A model generated the notes under the pieces. That model made no database searches and was not told the DNA's origin. It saw only the letters and a list, made by a program, of their open reading frames with translations. Below are positions 50,079 to 58,082 of a stretch of 64,000 bases of DNA, in pieces. Origin of the DNA: Nevskia soli DSM 19509 (GTDB taxonomy: Bacteria > Pseudomonadota > Gammaproteobacteria > Nevskiales > Nevskiaceae); assembly GCF_000711955.1 (NCBI RefSeq), contig NZ_JONR01000030.1, forward strand, positions 1 to 64,000. The letters are read 5' to 3'. The position numbers and the translations under genes are program-made. Position 1 is the stretch's first letter. Every line of letters starts with the position of its first letter.

Positions 50079-50972
50079 TTGAGCAGCGACAACGATAAGG
50101 GCATCGCAGCAGGTCATTCCATGGGCGGAAGGAAACCCCATCGCACAAGCCATCCTCCGCGCACATTTCGAGATCAACTTCAGCCGTGGTTGGTGAAGGC
50201 CGATTTTCAGAAGCCATTCCTGATGGACGATGGCGTCATCAGAGCTCTGCATTTCAGTCCTCACTTTGTGCAGAGTGAGATGAACATCGAGAATCCGTAT
50301 GAACTGACCCTTTTCTATACACGGAAGATGATGGCGTTTCTGTTGTTTTGTCCCCGACCGAAGGATATTGTCATTGTGGGTCTCGGGGGAGGGTCGTTGA
50401 CGAAGTTCTGCTCCCGGCAACTTCCCGGCACGCGCATCACGACGGTGGAAATTGACGAATATGTGATCGCGTTAGGCAGCTATTTCCACATCCCCGAGCA
50501 AGATGAACGCATGCGCATCGTTCATGCCGACGCTGCCGACTACTTCGCAACTAATGAGGAGCGCGTCGATGTCATTCTGGTGGATGGTTGCGATGAGCGC
50601 GGCATCGCGCCGGCATTCTGCAATCTGGGCTTTTATCAGTGCCTGCGCACTCGGCTGCGCCCCGGTGGCGTGCTGGTGGTCAACCTTGTTGGGGCGATGG
50701 ACATTGTTTTGGCCAACCAGGGTTTTATTGCGGCAGCTTTCTCGAATCAACTGATCGTCCAGAACGTGAGTTTTGAAGGCAATCGTGTGGCATTTGCCTT
50801 CAACGATCCATGGAGCGCGCCGGATTGGACGGCCATCGAGTGCGAGGCGGTGAAACTCCATGAACAACATGGCCTAGAGTTTCCTGCTTTTGTACGAAAG
50901 CTGCAGCATAGCTACGAGCACCATGGTGCTCGTAGCTGCAGCCTTCACCGCATTACGGACATGATCACGTAA
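50079..50972 (+). CDS. Spermidine-synthase-like protein, paralogue 3
   Basis: 297 residues, TTG start. The same blocks as paralogues 1 and 2 are present: KPFLMDDGVIRALHFS, DIVIVGLGGGSLTKFCSR, TTVEIDEYVIA and DVILVDGCDERGIAPAF. It lacks the IPGxLI N-terminal segment of the other two and has an unrelated C-terminus after LEFPAFVRKLQHSY, where a perfect palindrome (50910-50937) lies in the coding sequence. It is the last gene of the run. Confidence 0.83.
   Translation: MSSDNDKGIAAGHSMGGRKPHRTSHPPRTFRDQLQPWLVKADFQKPFLMDDGVIRALHFSPHFVQSEMNIENPYELTLFYTRKMMAFLLFCPRPKDIVIVGLGGGSLTKFCSRQLPGTRITTVEIDEYVIALGSYFHIPEQDERMRIVHADAADYFATNEERVDVILVDGCDERGIAPAFCNLGFYQCLRTRLRPGGVLVVNLVGAMDIVLANQGFIAAAFSNQLIVQNVSFEGNRVAFAFNDPWSAPDWTAIECEAVKLHEQHGLEFPAFVRKLQHSYEHHGARSCSLHRITDMIT
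50910..50937. repeat. Perfect 28-base palindrome in the 3' end of paralogue 3
   Basis: The half AGCTACGAGCACCA is followed at once by its reverse complement, with no loop; the symmetry extends outward (CTGCAG on both sides) with a two-base interruption. It lies inside the coding frame and 35 bases before the stop, at the end of the operon, so it might act as a transcription stop or mark a recombination point. Confidence 0.85.
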
Positions 50973-50994
50973 CGCATCACTTCGCGAGAGTCGC

Positions 50995-51972
50995 TTACTC
51001 ACCCGGCATCTTGTCGAAGCAGCCGGTGCCACTGCTGCGAATTGAACCGCCTTCGCGGCCGACAAGAAGTACATTCAACCCCTGTTGCCTGGCCAAGGCC
51101 AGGCCGTCAGTAAGCCCGAGCACCATAAGAGCCGTGGCGTATGCGTCAGCATCGGTACAAGTGGGTGCCACCACAGTGGCCGAGGCGATGCCGTTGAGCA
51201 ACGGCGTGCCGCTACGCGGGTCCATCGTGTGCGAAATGCGTTCGCCGTTGACGTCTCTCCAATGCCGGTAGTCGCCTGAGGTCGCGATTGCACCGTCACC
51301 GAGTTCGATGACGCTCATTGCTTCTCGGCACTCGAAGGATGGCGCCTCGATCGCGATGGCCCACGCGGCGCCGTCGGGCTTGCGACCCCTAGCCCTCATT
51401 TCTCCGTCAATGCCGACAAGCCACGACCCGATCCCATGCCGATCGAGAACTCGGGCAAGCTCGTCAACACCGAAGCCTTTGGCAATGCCGCACAGATCTA
51501 GCGACACCGCGACGTGCCGGCGCGCGCGGCAGTTCCGCGCATCGACTTCGAGGACCGCATCAATGGGCAGGCACGGACGCGAGGTCGTCTCAGCCGGTGG
51601 GTCCTGTTCGCCGCCGGCTGGCCCGAAGCCCCATGCGCAGACGAGCGCTCCCACTCCGATGTTGAAGGCGTTGTGGGTCTCCCGACCAATTGCAATGGCG
51701 CGCGTCAAAACGGCCGCCAGATTGGCCGACACGGACACCCATTGACCCGGCTCGGCGTGGTTGAGGCGCGAGATGTCGGAGTCCGTGCGCCAGTTCGACA
51801 TTTCAGCATCGACCGCACCGACTGCAGCGCCCAGTTGATCTACGACGGCCGCCAAGTGGCGAGTGGGCGGTACATGGAACTGCGCAGACCAGCGCGTTCC
51901 CATAGTCGCTCCGCTCGCTCGGCAGCGCTGCAAGCTACTATCGGGCAGCCACTCAATAGACGTCTTCGACAT
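50995..51972 (-). CDS. apbE: FAD:protein FMN transferase (ApbE)
   Basis: 325 residues. ApbE features: MGTRWSAQFHV, MSNWRTDSDISRLN, FNIGVGALVCAWGFGP, VSLDLCGIAKGFGVDELARVL, LVGIDGEMRARG and SHTMDPRSGTPL, with the Asp and Thr metal ligands near the end (TDADAYATALMVLG). It covalently attaches FMN to a threonine of partner proteins using FAD. No lipobox or signal peptide is evident. It overlaps the reductase gene upstream by 20 bases, so the reductase or a neighbouring small protein may be its substrate. Confidence 0.9.
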   Translation of the reverse strand: MSKTSIEWLPDSSLQRCRASGATMGTRWSAQFHVPPTRHLAAVVDQLGAAVGAVDAEMSNWRTDSDISRLNHAEPGQWVSVSANLAAVLTRAIAIGRETHNAFNIGVGALVCAWGFGPAGGEQDPPAETTSRPCLPIDAVLEVDARNCRARRHVAVSLDLCGIAKGFGVDELARVLDRHGIGSWLVGIDGEMRARGRKPDGAAWAIAIEAPSFECREAMSVIELGDGAIATSGDYRHWRDVNGERISHTMDPRSGTPLLNGIASATVVAPTCTDADAYATALMVLGLTDGLALARQQGLNVLLVGREGGSIRSSGTGCFDKMPGE

Positions 51973-54172
51973 AGCGCCCCTGCATCTTGAGTTGCGTGAC
52001 AGAGAACCCGGAGCCGGCAAGGATGCCCTCCCAGGCCTGGGCGACGCTGTCGGCCATCGCGCGCCCCCCGCACACCATGACTTGCGCGCCATGTGCCACC
52101 AGTTCGCGCAGGCGTTGCCCATCAGCGACGAGGCGATCCTGGACGTAGACGCGTGGCGACATGCGCGAAAACGCCGTCGATAGCGTGCAGAGCCGGCCTG
52201 CGGCGACCAGTTGTTTCAATTCGTCGCCGTAAAGGAAGCCGTCTTCGGCATTGCGTGCGCCAAAGTACAGGTGCATTGGACGAGCCGCGGCATTGTGCCG
52301 AATGAAGCCGATCAGGGGGCCGATTCCCGTGCCCGCACCGACCAGGATCACGGCTGCGGCACCGGCGATGGGTCGGAAGTTCTTGTGCGGACGGATGAAA
52401 GCCTTGATTGTGGCTCCCGGGGCGAGATCGGCAAGCCAGGGCGAGCAGACCCCTTCGGGTTGGCGGCGCACGCAGATTTCCACCACACCGTCCGACGCGG
52501 CACTCGCCAGCGAGTAGTAGCGCGGCGCGGCGCCGCCCGGAGGCAACACGCCCAGCAGATCGCCGGTTTCAAAACGTGGCAGCCTCGAGAGGAAGACATG
52601 CATCATTCGTCCTAGGCCTTGCCCGGCGCGCGTCGCCGGCACGAAGCGCAGCACGGCGGTGCGGGTCTGCTGGTCTTGCCCGTAATCGGTGCGCGAGACG
52701 AGTTCGAGTTCAGTCGTGGCAGGCAGCATGGGCTTATAGCGGATGTCGAGTGCCAGATGAAGCGTGCCCGCCAGCCACTCAGCCCACTGCCGGAATTCGG
52801 GCTCGGACTGCCGGTCGACGGTGCCCGTCTCGCCGAGCGCTTTCAAACCCTGAGCGATCAGTGCTTCATGTACCTTTCGCGCATAGCCGCAGAAGTGCGA
52901 AAACTGTCGGTCGCCGAAGCCGAGCACCGCGAAGGCAACCCCGGGGGCCGGAGCTGAACGCGCCAGTCGCGATAGGAACCGGCCTGCGCTCTCCGGCGCA
53001 GAGCCATCGCCGTAGGTTGCGGTCAATACCAACAAGCGCCGGATGCCCGGATGCAACGCCGGCAAGTCATTCATTGCCGCCGCATGCGTCCGCAAGCCTG
53101 CCCGGGCCAGAGCCGCATGCAGGGCGACTGCAAAGCCCCAGGTCATGTTGCTCTCGCTGCCAACGAGCAGAAGTGTGTCGGCATCGCGTACCGGCACATT
53201 ATCGGCCACGCGGGGTTGAGTGCGCCGACGCCGCAGCCAGATCATGAAGCCGCTTGCGGCCAGCAGGGGGACGGTGAGGGACGTGGCACCCAATAGCAGG
53301 CCCAGCCACCATAGCCCCTCGCCGGTGTGCAGCATCTTGACTGTGTCGTGCAGGCGTTGCCATCCGTCGAACGGCTGCCAGGCGAGCCAGGTTCCGGTTG
53401 ACGGATCGACGACGCCGGTGCCGTCGTTTGCTTCCACCTCGATCATATCGGATGGATCGCTCTTGTTCGCGAGCTTGACCTGCCGCAGCCGCGACACATC
53501 GATTGACCGAAGGGCCGCCATGCGCTCGAGTGCCATTGGAGCGGAGCCGGCGGACTGGACGTCGAAGTAGGGTTGAGCGCCTCCCCCCTCGGGCAGGAGC
53601 CCGAACGTCGCGAGCGACATGGCGATGCCCGTCGCAGCCGACAGCACAAGGAACGGGAGCACCGTACGGGCGATCTCATTGTGAAGTCTCTGCAGCGAGG
53701 GTCCGCGCACCGGACCGATGAGGCGCAGCCATCCGCCCATGCGATGCGCGAGCAGGGTGAGTCCCGAGAGCGCAATGAACAGCAAGAGTGCTGCCGCAAC
53801 GCCGACCGTAATACGCCCTCCATCGCCCGACAGCAGCAATTTGCGGTGTAGGTTGCGCAGCCAACGTTGCGTGGCGGAAGGCTGATATGGAGCCAGCACC
53901 TCGCCGGTGGCCGGGTCAATGATGGACGCGCGCTGTTCTTCATTAACCAGGTAGTAGGCGACGATCATGCCCGATGGGCGCCGCACAATCGTCTCCACTC
54001 CCGGTACTCGCGCAGTGACGTGACCCACAAGCGTCGCCACGTCGAGTGCCTCGGCTGCGGTCTCCATGCGCTCCGCCGCGGGGAACACCGACAGTGCCGC
54101 GCCGGCGAGCGCCACCACGAGAAGCAGCAACGTCGCGATCAGCCCCGGAACCGCGTGCAGCGTGCGCAGCAT
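51953..54172 (-). CDS. PepSY membrane / flavodoxin / ferredoxin-reductase fusion protein
   Basis: 739 residues. The first part is a PepSY-associated membrane domain with helices near residues 10-30, 130-150, 180-205 and 295-315. A flavodoxin-like domain follows (LLVGSESNMTWGFAVALHAAL, then LTATYGDGSAPESAGRFL). The C-terminal part is a ferredoxin-NADP reductase: FAD motif PRYYSLAS, and NAD(P) motif ILVGAGTGIGPLIGFIRHN, ending MQGRYVEDVY. It would pass electrons from cytoplasmic NAD(P)H through flavins to heme or flavin sites in the membrane. First of a four-gene cluster by function; related sequences are annotated as sulfite reductase flavoprotein alpha. Confidence 0.88.
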   Translation of the reverse strand: MLRTLHAVPGLIATLLLLVVALAGAALSVFPAAERMETAAEALDVATLVGHVTARVPGVETIVRRPSGMIVAYYLVNEEQRASIIDPATGEVLAPYQPSATQRWLRNLHRKLLLSGDGGRITVGVAAALLLFIALSGLTLLAHRMGGWLRLIGPVRGPSLQRLHNEIARTVLPFLVLSAATGIAMSLATFGLLPEGGGAQPYFDVQSAGSAPMALERMAALRSIDVSRLRQVKLANKSDPSDMIEVEANDGTGVVDPSTGTWLAWQPFDGWQRLHDTVKMLHTGEGLWWLGLLLGATSLTVPLLAASGFMIWLRRRRTQPRVADNVPVRDADTLLLVGSESNMTWGFAVALHAALARAGLRTHAAAMNDLPALHPGIRRLLVLTATYGDGSAPESAGRFLSRLARSAPAPGVAFAVLGFGDRQFSHFCGYARKVHEALIAQGLKALGETGTVDRQSEPEFRQWAEWLAGTLHLALDIRYKPMLPATTELELVSRTDYGQDQQTRTAVLRFVPATRAGQGLGRMMHVFLSRLPRFETGDLLGVLPPGGAAPRYYSLASAASDGVVEICVRRQPEGVCSPWLADLAPGATIKAFIRPHKNFRPIAGAAAVILVGAGTGIGPLIGFIRHNAAARPMHLYFGARNAEDGFLYGDELKQLVAAGRLCTLSTAFSRMSPRVYVQDRLVADGQRLRELVAHGAQVMVCGGRAMADSVAQAWEGILAGSGFSVTQLKMQGRYVEDVY

Positions 54173-54188
54173 TGCCTGATGCCGTCGA

Positions 54189-54656
54189 TCAGAGCTTGTA
54201 GGAAAAAGACTTGACGTAGCCCTTGCCGGCTACCGTCTTGCCTGATCCGGCGGAGGTCAATGGCACCGCAACCTCGGACGGGTTTTCCTTCATATCCTCG
54301 ACGGCAGTGTCGACGTGAATCTCGAACCCGGCGTCCAGAAGGGCATCGGCCACATCCACCGTAGCTCGCAAGGTACGGCCTGAACCGACGCTTGCGCCGC
54401 TAATCCCGTCCACCTTGGCACGTCCGCCGCTGGTTCGATACCAGTCGCGCAGGTGCCGCCAATACTTGGCATTTGGCGCGGCGAGATACAGTGTGCTTTG
54501 GTAGGTGCCCTTGGCATCGGTAACGTAGATGGCAACGTAGGCGCCTTCGCCGCCGTAGCTCGTGAGCTGGGCTTCTAGCACGACCGGGCGCGCAGAGGCG
54601 ATCGGCGGGACTGCGAGTGCGCCGGCGACGATAACTACTGACAAAGCGCGGTTCAT
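54189..54656 (-). CDS. DUF2271 secreted protein
   Basis: 155 residues with a signal peptide (MNRALSVVIVAGALAVPPIASA). The DUF2271 core follows: EGAYVAIYVTDAKGTYQSTLYL, KYWRHLRDWYRTSGG, DGISGASVGSGRTLRATVD and a C-terminal GKGYVKSFSYKL. Proteins of this family often sit between PepSY and flavin-reductase genes, as here. The start overlaps the stop of the PepSY gene by four bases. Role unknown; the DGISGAS segment resembles the threonine flavinylation site recognised by ApbE, which would make it the ApbE substrate. Confidence 0.85.
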   Translation of the reverse strand: MNRALSVVIVAGALAVPPIASARPVVLEAQLTSYGGEGAYVAIYVTDAKGTYQSTLYLAAPNAKYWRHLRDWYRTSGGRAKVDGISGASVGSGRTLRATVDVADALLDAGFEIHVDTAVEDMKENPSEVAVPLTSAGSGKTVAGKGYVKSFSYKL

Positions 54657-55012
54657 CGGTCTTCTCCTGGAGTGGGTGGATTCTGGCTTTGGGCACCGGG
54701 GCCCGGAGTCTGATGCTGGTGGTCGCGTCGCCGCTCGCGCTCGCGCTTAATCTTCACGACCTCCAGGGTTGCGGGATTGAGCGTAGCCTTAAAACGGAAG
54801 CCGTCCGCGTCCCGGCCCCTGAGTTCATAGCAGCCGTCGTCGATCTTCAGGCGCTCGATCTGCCAGCTGTTTCGCTGTGCCAAGGCATCCACCGCGCCGC
54901 GCGGCTGCCAGCTCGCTGGTGGCGCGTCGCAGTCGTCGTCCGCATGGGCCGACACAGCGAGCAGCGTGAGCACCGCGAACAGGGCACTGCGCCCGGTAGA
55001 CAGGCCGTTCAC
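54653..55012 (-). CDS. Small periplasmic PepSY-domain protein
   Basis: 119 residues from a GTG at 55012, chosen because AAGGTGGGG precedes it and a clean signal peptide follows (NGLSTGRSALFAVLTLLAVSAHA). The short PepSY domain is WQIERLKIDDGCYELRGRDADGFRFKATLNPATLEVV, then a basic tail. It is the first gene of the flavin electron-transfer cluster and overlaps the DUF2271 gene. Confidence 0.8.
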   Translation of the reverse strand: MNGLSTGRSALFAVLTLLAVSAHADDDCDAPPASWQPRGAVDALAQRNSWQIERLKIDDGCYELRGRDADGFRFKATLNPATLEVVKIKRERERRRDHQHQTPGPGAQSQNPPTPGEDR

Positions 55013-55345
55013 AACCCCACCTTGTATCAGTCGAAGTGAATGAGAGTGTCGTTGCTTTTTCCGAGCGTCGCGTTGATCTAGGTCAACCGCGAACGCGCTC
55101 ATTGGCCACTGCGTGGCTGCGGTGGAATCGTCCTACACTCCAACAATTCAAACAAACCCGAGCCTCAAATCTTCACTAAACCTCGTTCAGCCGTGAATCA
55201 TTCGATCTGGAAACGGCAGTACATGAATTGCTGGCTGGCTCCCGGGGGGGCGGTGCTCTTCGGTGCCGCTTTCGATCAACCGAAAGCGAGGCTCCAGGGC
55301 TCGTCGGCACAAGCGCGTAGCATGCGGCCCGCATGGGAACGGATT
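55013..55345. other. Region upstream of the PepSY cluster
   Basis: About 330 bases between the PepSY gene start and the universal stress protein stop. No open frame here has a recognisable product. It should contain the promoter of the PepSY-DUF2271-reductase-ApbE cluster. Confidence 0.4.
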
Positions 55346-56299
55346 CTATGGAGCAACTTTCGAAAGATCGATATGCGCCTTGATGACATCGAGATAGTTC
55401 GCCGGCTTGACGAGCAGAATGTCCGCGCCGACCTCTTGTGCCACTGTCTCCGCCGTACTGCCCAGCAAGAGCCGGTCCCAACCCCCGCGATAGATCGACC
55501 CGAGCACCAGCACATCGATGCGGTTGTCTTTTACGAAGCCTGCTAGTTCCGACGTAGCCTGACCGGCCGGACGATGTCGGCGATCTTCAGGGATACTGTG
55601 AGCCGCTGCAAAACTACTGAAGGCCTTGTAGTGGGCGTCGTTGGCTTCTGCGTAGATCGCTTTGGAGCTCGGCCAGGTACTATGACTGTACGATGGAAAG
55701 TACGGAAACACCGACACCAAGTCCAAACGGGCATCCAAGTATTCAGCCAAGAGCAACGCGGCATTGATGATGCGCTTGTTGAGGCCGTCCGCATCGACCG
55801 GCTCACCCCATACATCGATCGCCGCGGCGACGCGTTTCGGTTTCGGATGCGGGCCCGGGCCAACCAACATCAACTCGCAGGGCAACAGCCGAATCAGCCT
55901 CCAGTCCAGCGGCGTGAAAATCGCGCGCCGCAGCGCGGACTCGTGGTGCGCATCCTTCACCACCAGCTGCGCATTGATATGGAGCGTCTTGGCCAGAACC
56001 GCTTCAGCCTCATCCGGAGACCACACGACGTCACATTCGATCGCGCTTTCCTTGCCGGCCAGGCTCACGGCCAGGCGTTCCAGCCTTTCCACGCTGTCCC
56101 GCATGATGTCGTGGCGCACGTGCGCAGCCACGTCTGCCCCGACCCGCGCTGCCGCCAGAGCGACGGAGGAGTCGTACTCGAAGACACACAGGTGCAAGGT
56201 GGCACCGCTTGCCCGAGCCAGTTCCACGGCTCGTTTGAGAGCGGGCGTCACCTCCGCTTTCGAAGGGACAATCACCAAAATCGTTTCGTACCGATTCAT
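55346..56299 (-). CDS. Tandem universal stress protein
   Basis: 317 residues, two Usp domains. The first spans about 1-150 (ILVIVPSKAEVTPALKRAVEL). The second starts with VAAAIDVWGE and ends with the nucleotide-binding motif VLVLGSIYRGGWDRLLLGSTAETVAQE, the G-2x-G-9x-G-(S/T) pattern of ATP-binding Usp proteins. It resembles UspE. Located before a lipoprotein gene on the same strand. Confidence 0.9.
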   Translation of the reverse strand: MNRYETILVIVPSKAEVTPALKRAVELARASGATLHLCVFEYDSSVALAAARVGADVAAHVRHDIMRDSVERLERLAVSLAGKESAIECDVVWSPDEAEAVLAKTLHINAQLVVKDAHHESALRRAIFTPLDWRLIRLLPCELMLVGPGPHPKPKRVAAAIDVWGEPVDADGLNKRIINAALLLAEYLDARLDLVSVFPYFPSYSHSTWPSSKAIYAEANDAHYKAFSSFAAAHSIPEDRRHRPAGQATSELAGFVKDNRIDVLVLGSIYRGGWDRLLLGSTAETVAQEVGADILLVKPANYLDVIKAHIDLSKVAP

Positions 56300-56326
56300 C
56301 GCGCTACCTCTGCTTATAGCGCCCTC

Positions 56327-56779
56327 TTACTGGACAATCTTCCAGCTCCCATCCGCCTGGCGGCATGCTGTGCCGTACATCTGCTGCGGCTGGTTTCCCA
56401 CGTTAGCGTTCATTGTGAATTCGCGGCACGGCCCTTGAGCCGTATCGTAGGTGCGCGTCGGGGTCACGGCGTAGGAGGTGCGGGTGTCCGGGTTAACCCA
56501 GGTCGAGGTATTGCCGGTGGGCATATTCTCCATGGCCATCGCGGTGTTGATGCGGTCCTGCTCATCCATGTGCTGGCCAATGCTGGCGCCGATGGCCGTG
56601 CCGGCGATTGCACCGAGAATGATGGCAGCAGTCCTGCCACCACCCTTGCCGATGGCGGAGCCGACCGCGGCACCGCTTGCGCCGCCGATCAGGGCGCCGG
56701 TCTGCTGGTGGGTGGCACAACCGGCCAAGCCGAAGGATAGAATCACACAGGCGATCCAGCGAGAACTTGAGGTTTTCAT
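56327..56779 (-). CDS. Glycine-zipper 2TM lipoprotein
   Basis: 150 residues. The lipobox is FGLAGC. A glycine-zipper membrane hairpin follows (TGALIGGASGAAVGSAIG, then ILGAIAGTAIGASIGQHMDEQDR), as in the Rickettsia 17-kDa antigen family and the RT0821/Lpp0805 group. The C-terminal domain has four-cysteine-free tyrosine repeats ending CRQADGSWKIVQ. Outer-membrane or surface protein; function unknown. Confidence 0.85.
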   Translation of the reverse strand: MKTSSSRWIACVILSFGLAGCATHQQTGALIGGASGAAVGSAIGKGGGRTAAIILGAIAGTAIGASIGQHMDEQDRINTAMAMENMPTGNTSTWVNPDTRTSYAVTPTRTYDTAQGPCREFTMNANVGNQPQQMYGTACRQADGSWKIVQ

Positions 56780-56875
56780 CGAACATCCTCACGTGATGGA
56801 CCGTTTGATTAGGCGCCCAAGGCTGGGACGGGGCATTGATTTGGCTCAATTCGCGACAAGGACTCCCCAAGGCAA

Positions 56876-58075
56876 TCAAGGGCTCCGAGGCTCAACGCGG
56901 CTACCATCTGACAGACGGTCATCCGGGTAGAGGATGATTACGTCGCCCTCGCCAACTCCCCCAAGCACCTGCGCGTACTGCGTGCCGCGCTGCCCGATCT
57001 CCACTGCGCGTCTGTGGGCGCGCCCATCCTGTACCACGAATATTTGCCAGTCCGGCCCTACCTTGAACAGGCAGCTGTGGGGCAGCCGCAGGGTATCCTC
57101 TGAGCGCCAAAGCACGAAGCGGGCCTCCACCCGGTAGGCGTCGCCGAGGTTTGTCCAATCCTGCGCGGGCGAAACCAGGTCGGCGACCACCCGGACCCGT
57201 TGCTCCTCGACGCCGAGTGCCGAGATCTTGGTGAAAGCCCATGGCTCCACGGTGCGGACCCTTGCCTGCAGCGGCGCCGGGCCGCCCCAACGCTCCAGGC
57301 GTACTTCCATACCCGGCCGGATGCGCACCGCATCGGCCGACAGCACCTCAACCATCACTTCCAGAGAATGCTGGTCTCCAATGGTCAGCACCGGAGTGAT
57401 CGCCGTGACGGCGCCTTCGTCCTCGCGGTGCACTGTAAGCACCACACCCTCAACCGACGCGGTGACGATGACATGCCCCGATCCGGCGCTGCGTTCACCG
57501 CCGGCATAGCGCAATGCTGTTTGAGCGGCCTCCAGCTCGAAGCGGGCCATGCGCACGGAGGCTTGCGCTGCCTCCAGTTCGGCCTTGGTCCGATCCGCTG
57601 CGGACTTGATTGTGTCGTAGTCCGAGCTCGAAATGACCGCGCTTTCCAGAAGCGGGCGCGCCCGGACTTCTTCGCGCGCGGCATGCCCGGCCTGCAGATC
57701 GGCAGAGCGCCGGTTCATTTCGGCGGCATCGACTGCAGAGCGGGCACGCGAAACGCGCGCCGCGGCCTCGTCGCGCGCGCGTACATCGAGGGCGCCGGGC
57801 GGAAGAGGCTCTAGGGCGAACAGCGTCTGCCCTGCCGTCACCCGGTCACCCGCGTGCACCGCAACCCGCTGCATGAAGCCGGCGACAGGTGGCATCACCA
57901 CATAGCGCTCTCGTACCCGCACGATGCCGTCCTCTTCGGTCGTCACTTCAAGCGGGCCACGAGTGACCTTGACGACATCTACGGGAATACTCGGTGTGCG
58001 GTAGGCCCAGGCCAACGCGGCTGCTGCGGCAAGCGCACCAAAGGTAATCAGGAAGTGGTTGCGGGTGAGTTTCAC
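56876..58075 (-). CDS. HlyD-family periplasmic adaptor of an ABC exporter
   Basis: 399 residues with an N-terminal membrane anchor (HFLITFGALAAAAALAWAY), lipoyl half-motif VMPPVAGFMQRVAVHAGDRVTAGQTLF, a long coiled coil (residues about 90-190), and beta-barrel domains ending with LPHSCLFKV and VGEGDVIILYP. It resembles adaptors of MacAB-like and YknX systems. It is the last gene of a three-gene set with the permease and ATPase, seven bases after the permease stop. Confidence 0.88.
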   Translation of the reverse strand: MKLTRNHFLITFGALAAAAALAWAYRTPSIPVDVVKVTRGPLEVTTEEDGIVRVRERYVVMPPVAGFMQRVAVHAGDRVTAGQTLFALEPLPPGALDVRARDEAAARVSRARSAVDAAEMNRRSADLQAGHAAREEVRARPLLESAVISSSDYDTIKSAADRTKAELEAAQASVRMARFELEAAQTALRYAGGERSAGSGHVIVTASVEGVVLTVHREDEGAVTAITPVLTIGDQHSLEVMVEVLSADAVRIRPGMEVRLERWGGPAPLQARVRTVEPWAFTKISALGVEEQRVRVVADLVSPAQDWTNLGDAYRVEARFVLWRSEDTLRLPHSCLFKVGPDWQIFVVQDGRAHRRAVEIGQRGTQYAQVLGGVGEGDVIILYPDDRLSDGSRVEPRSP

Positions 58076-58082
58076 GTTCGGG

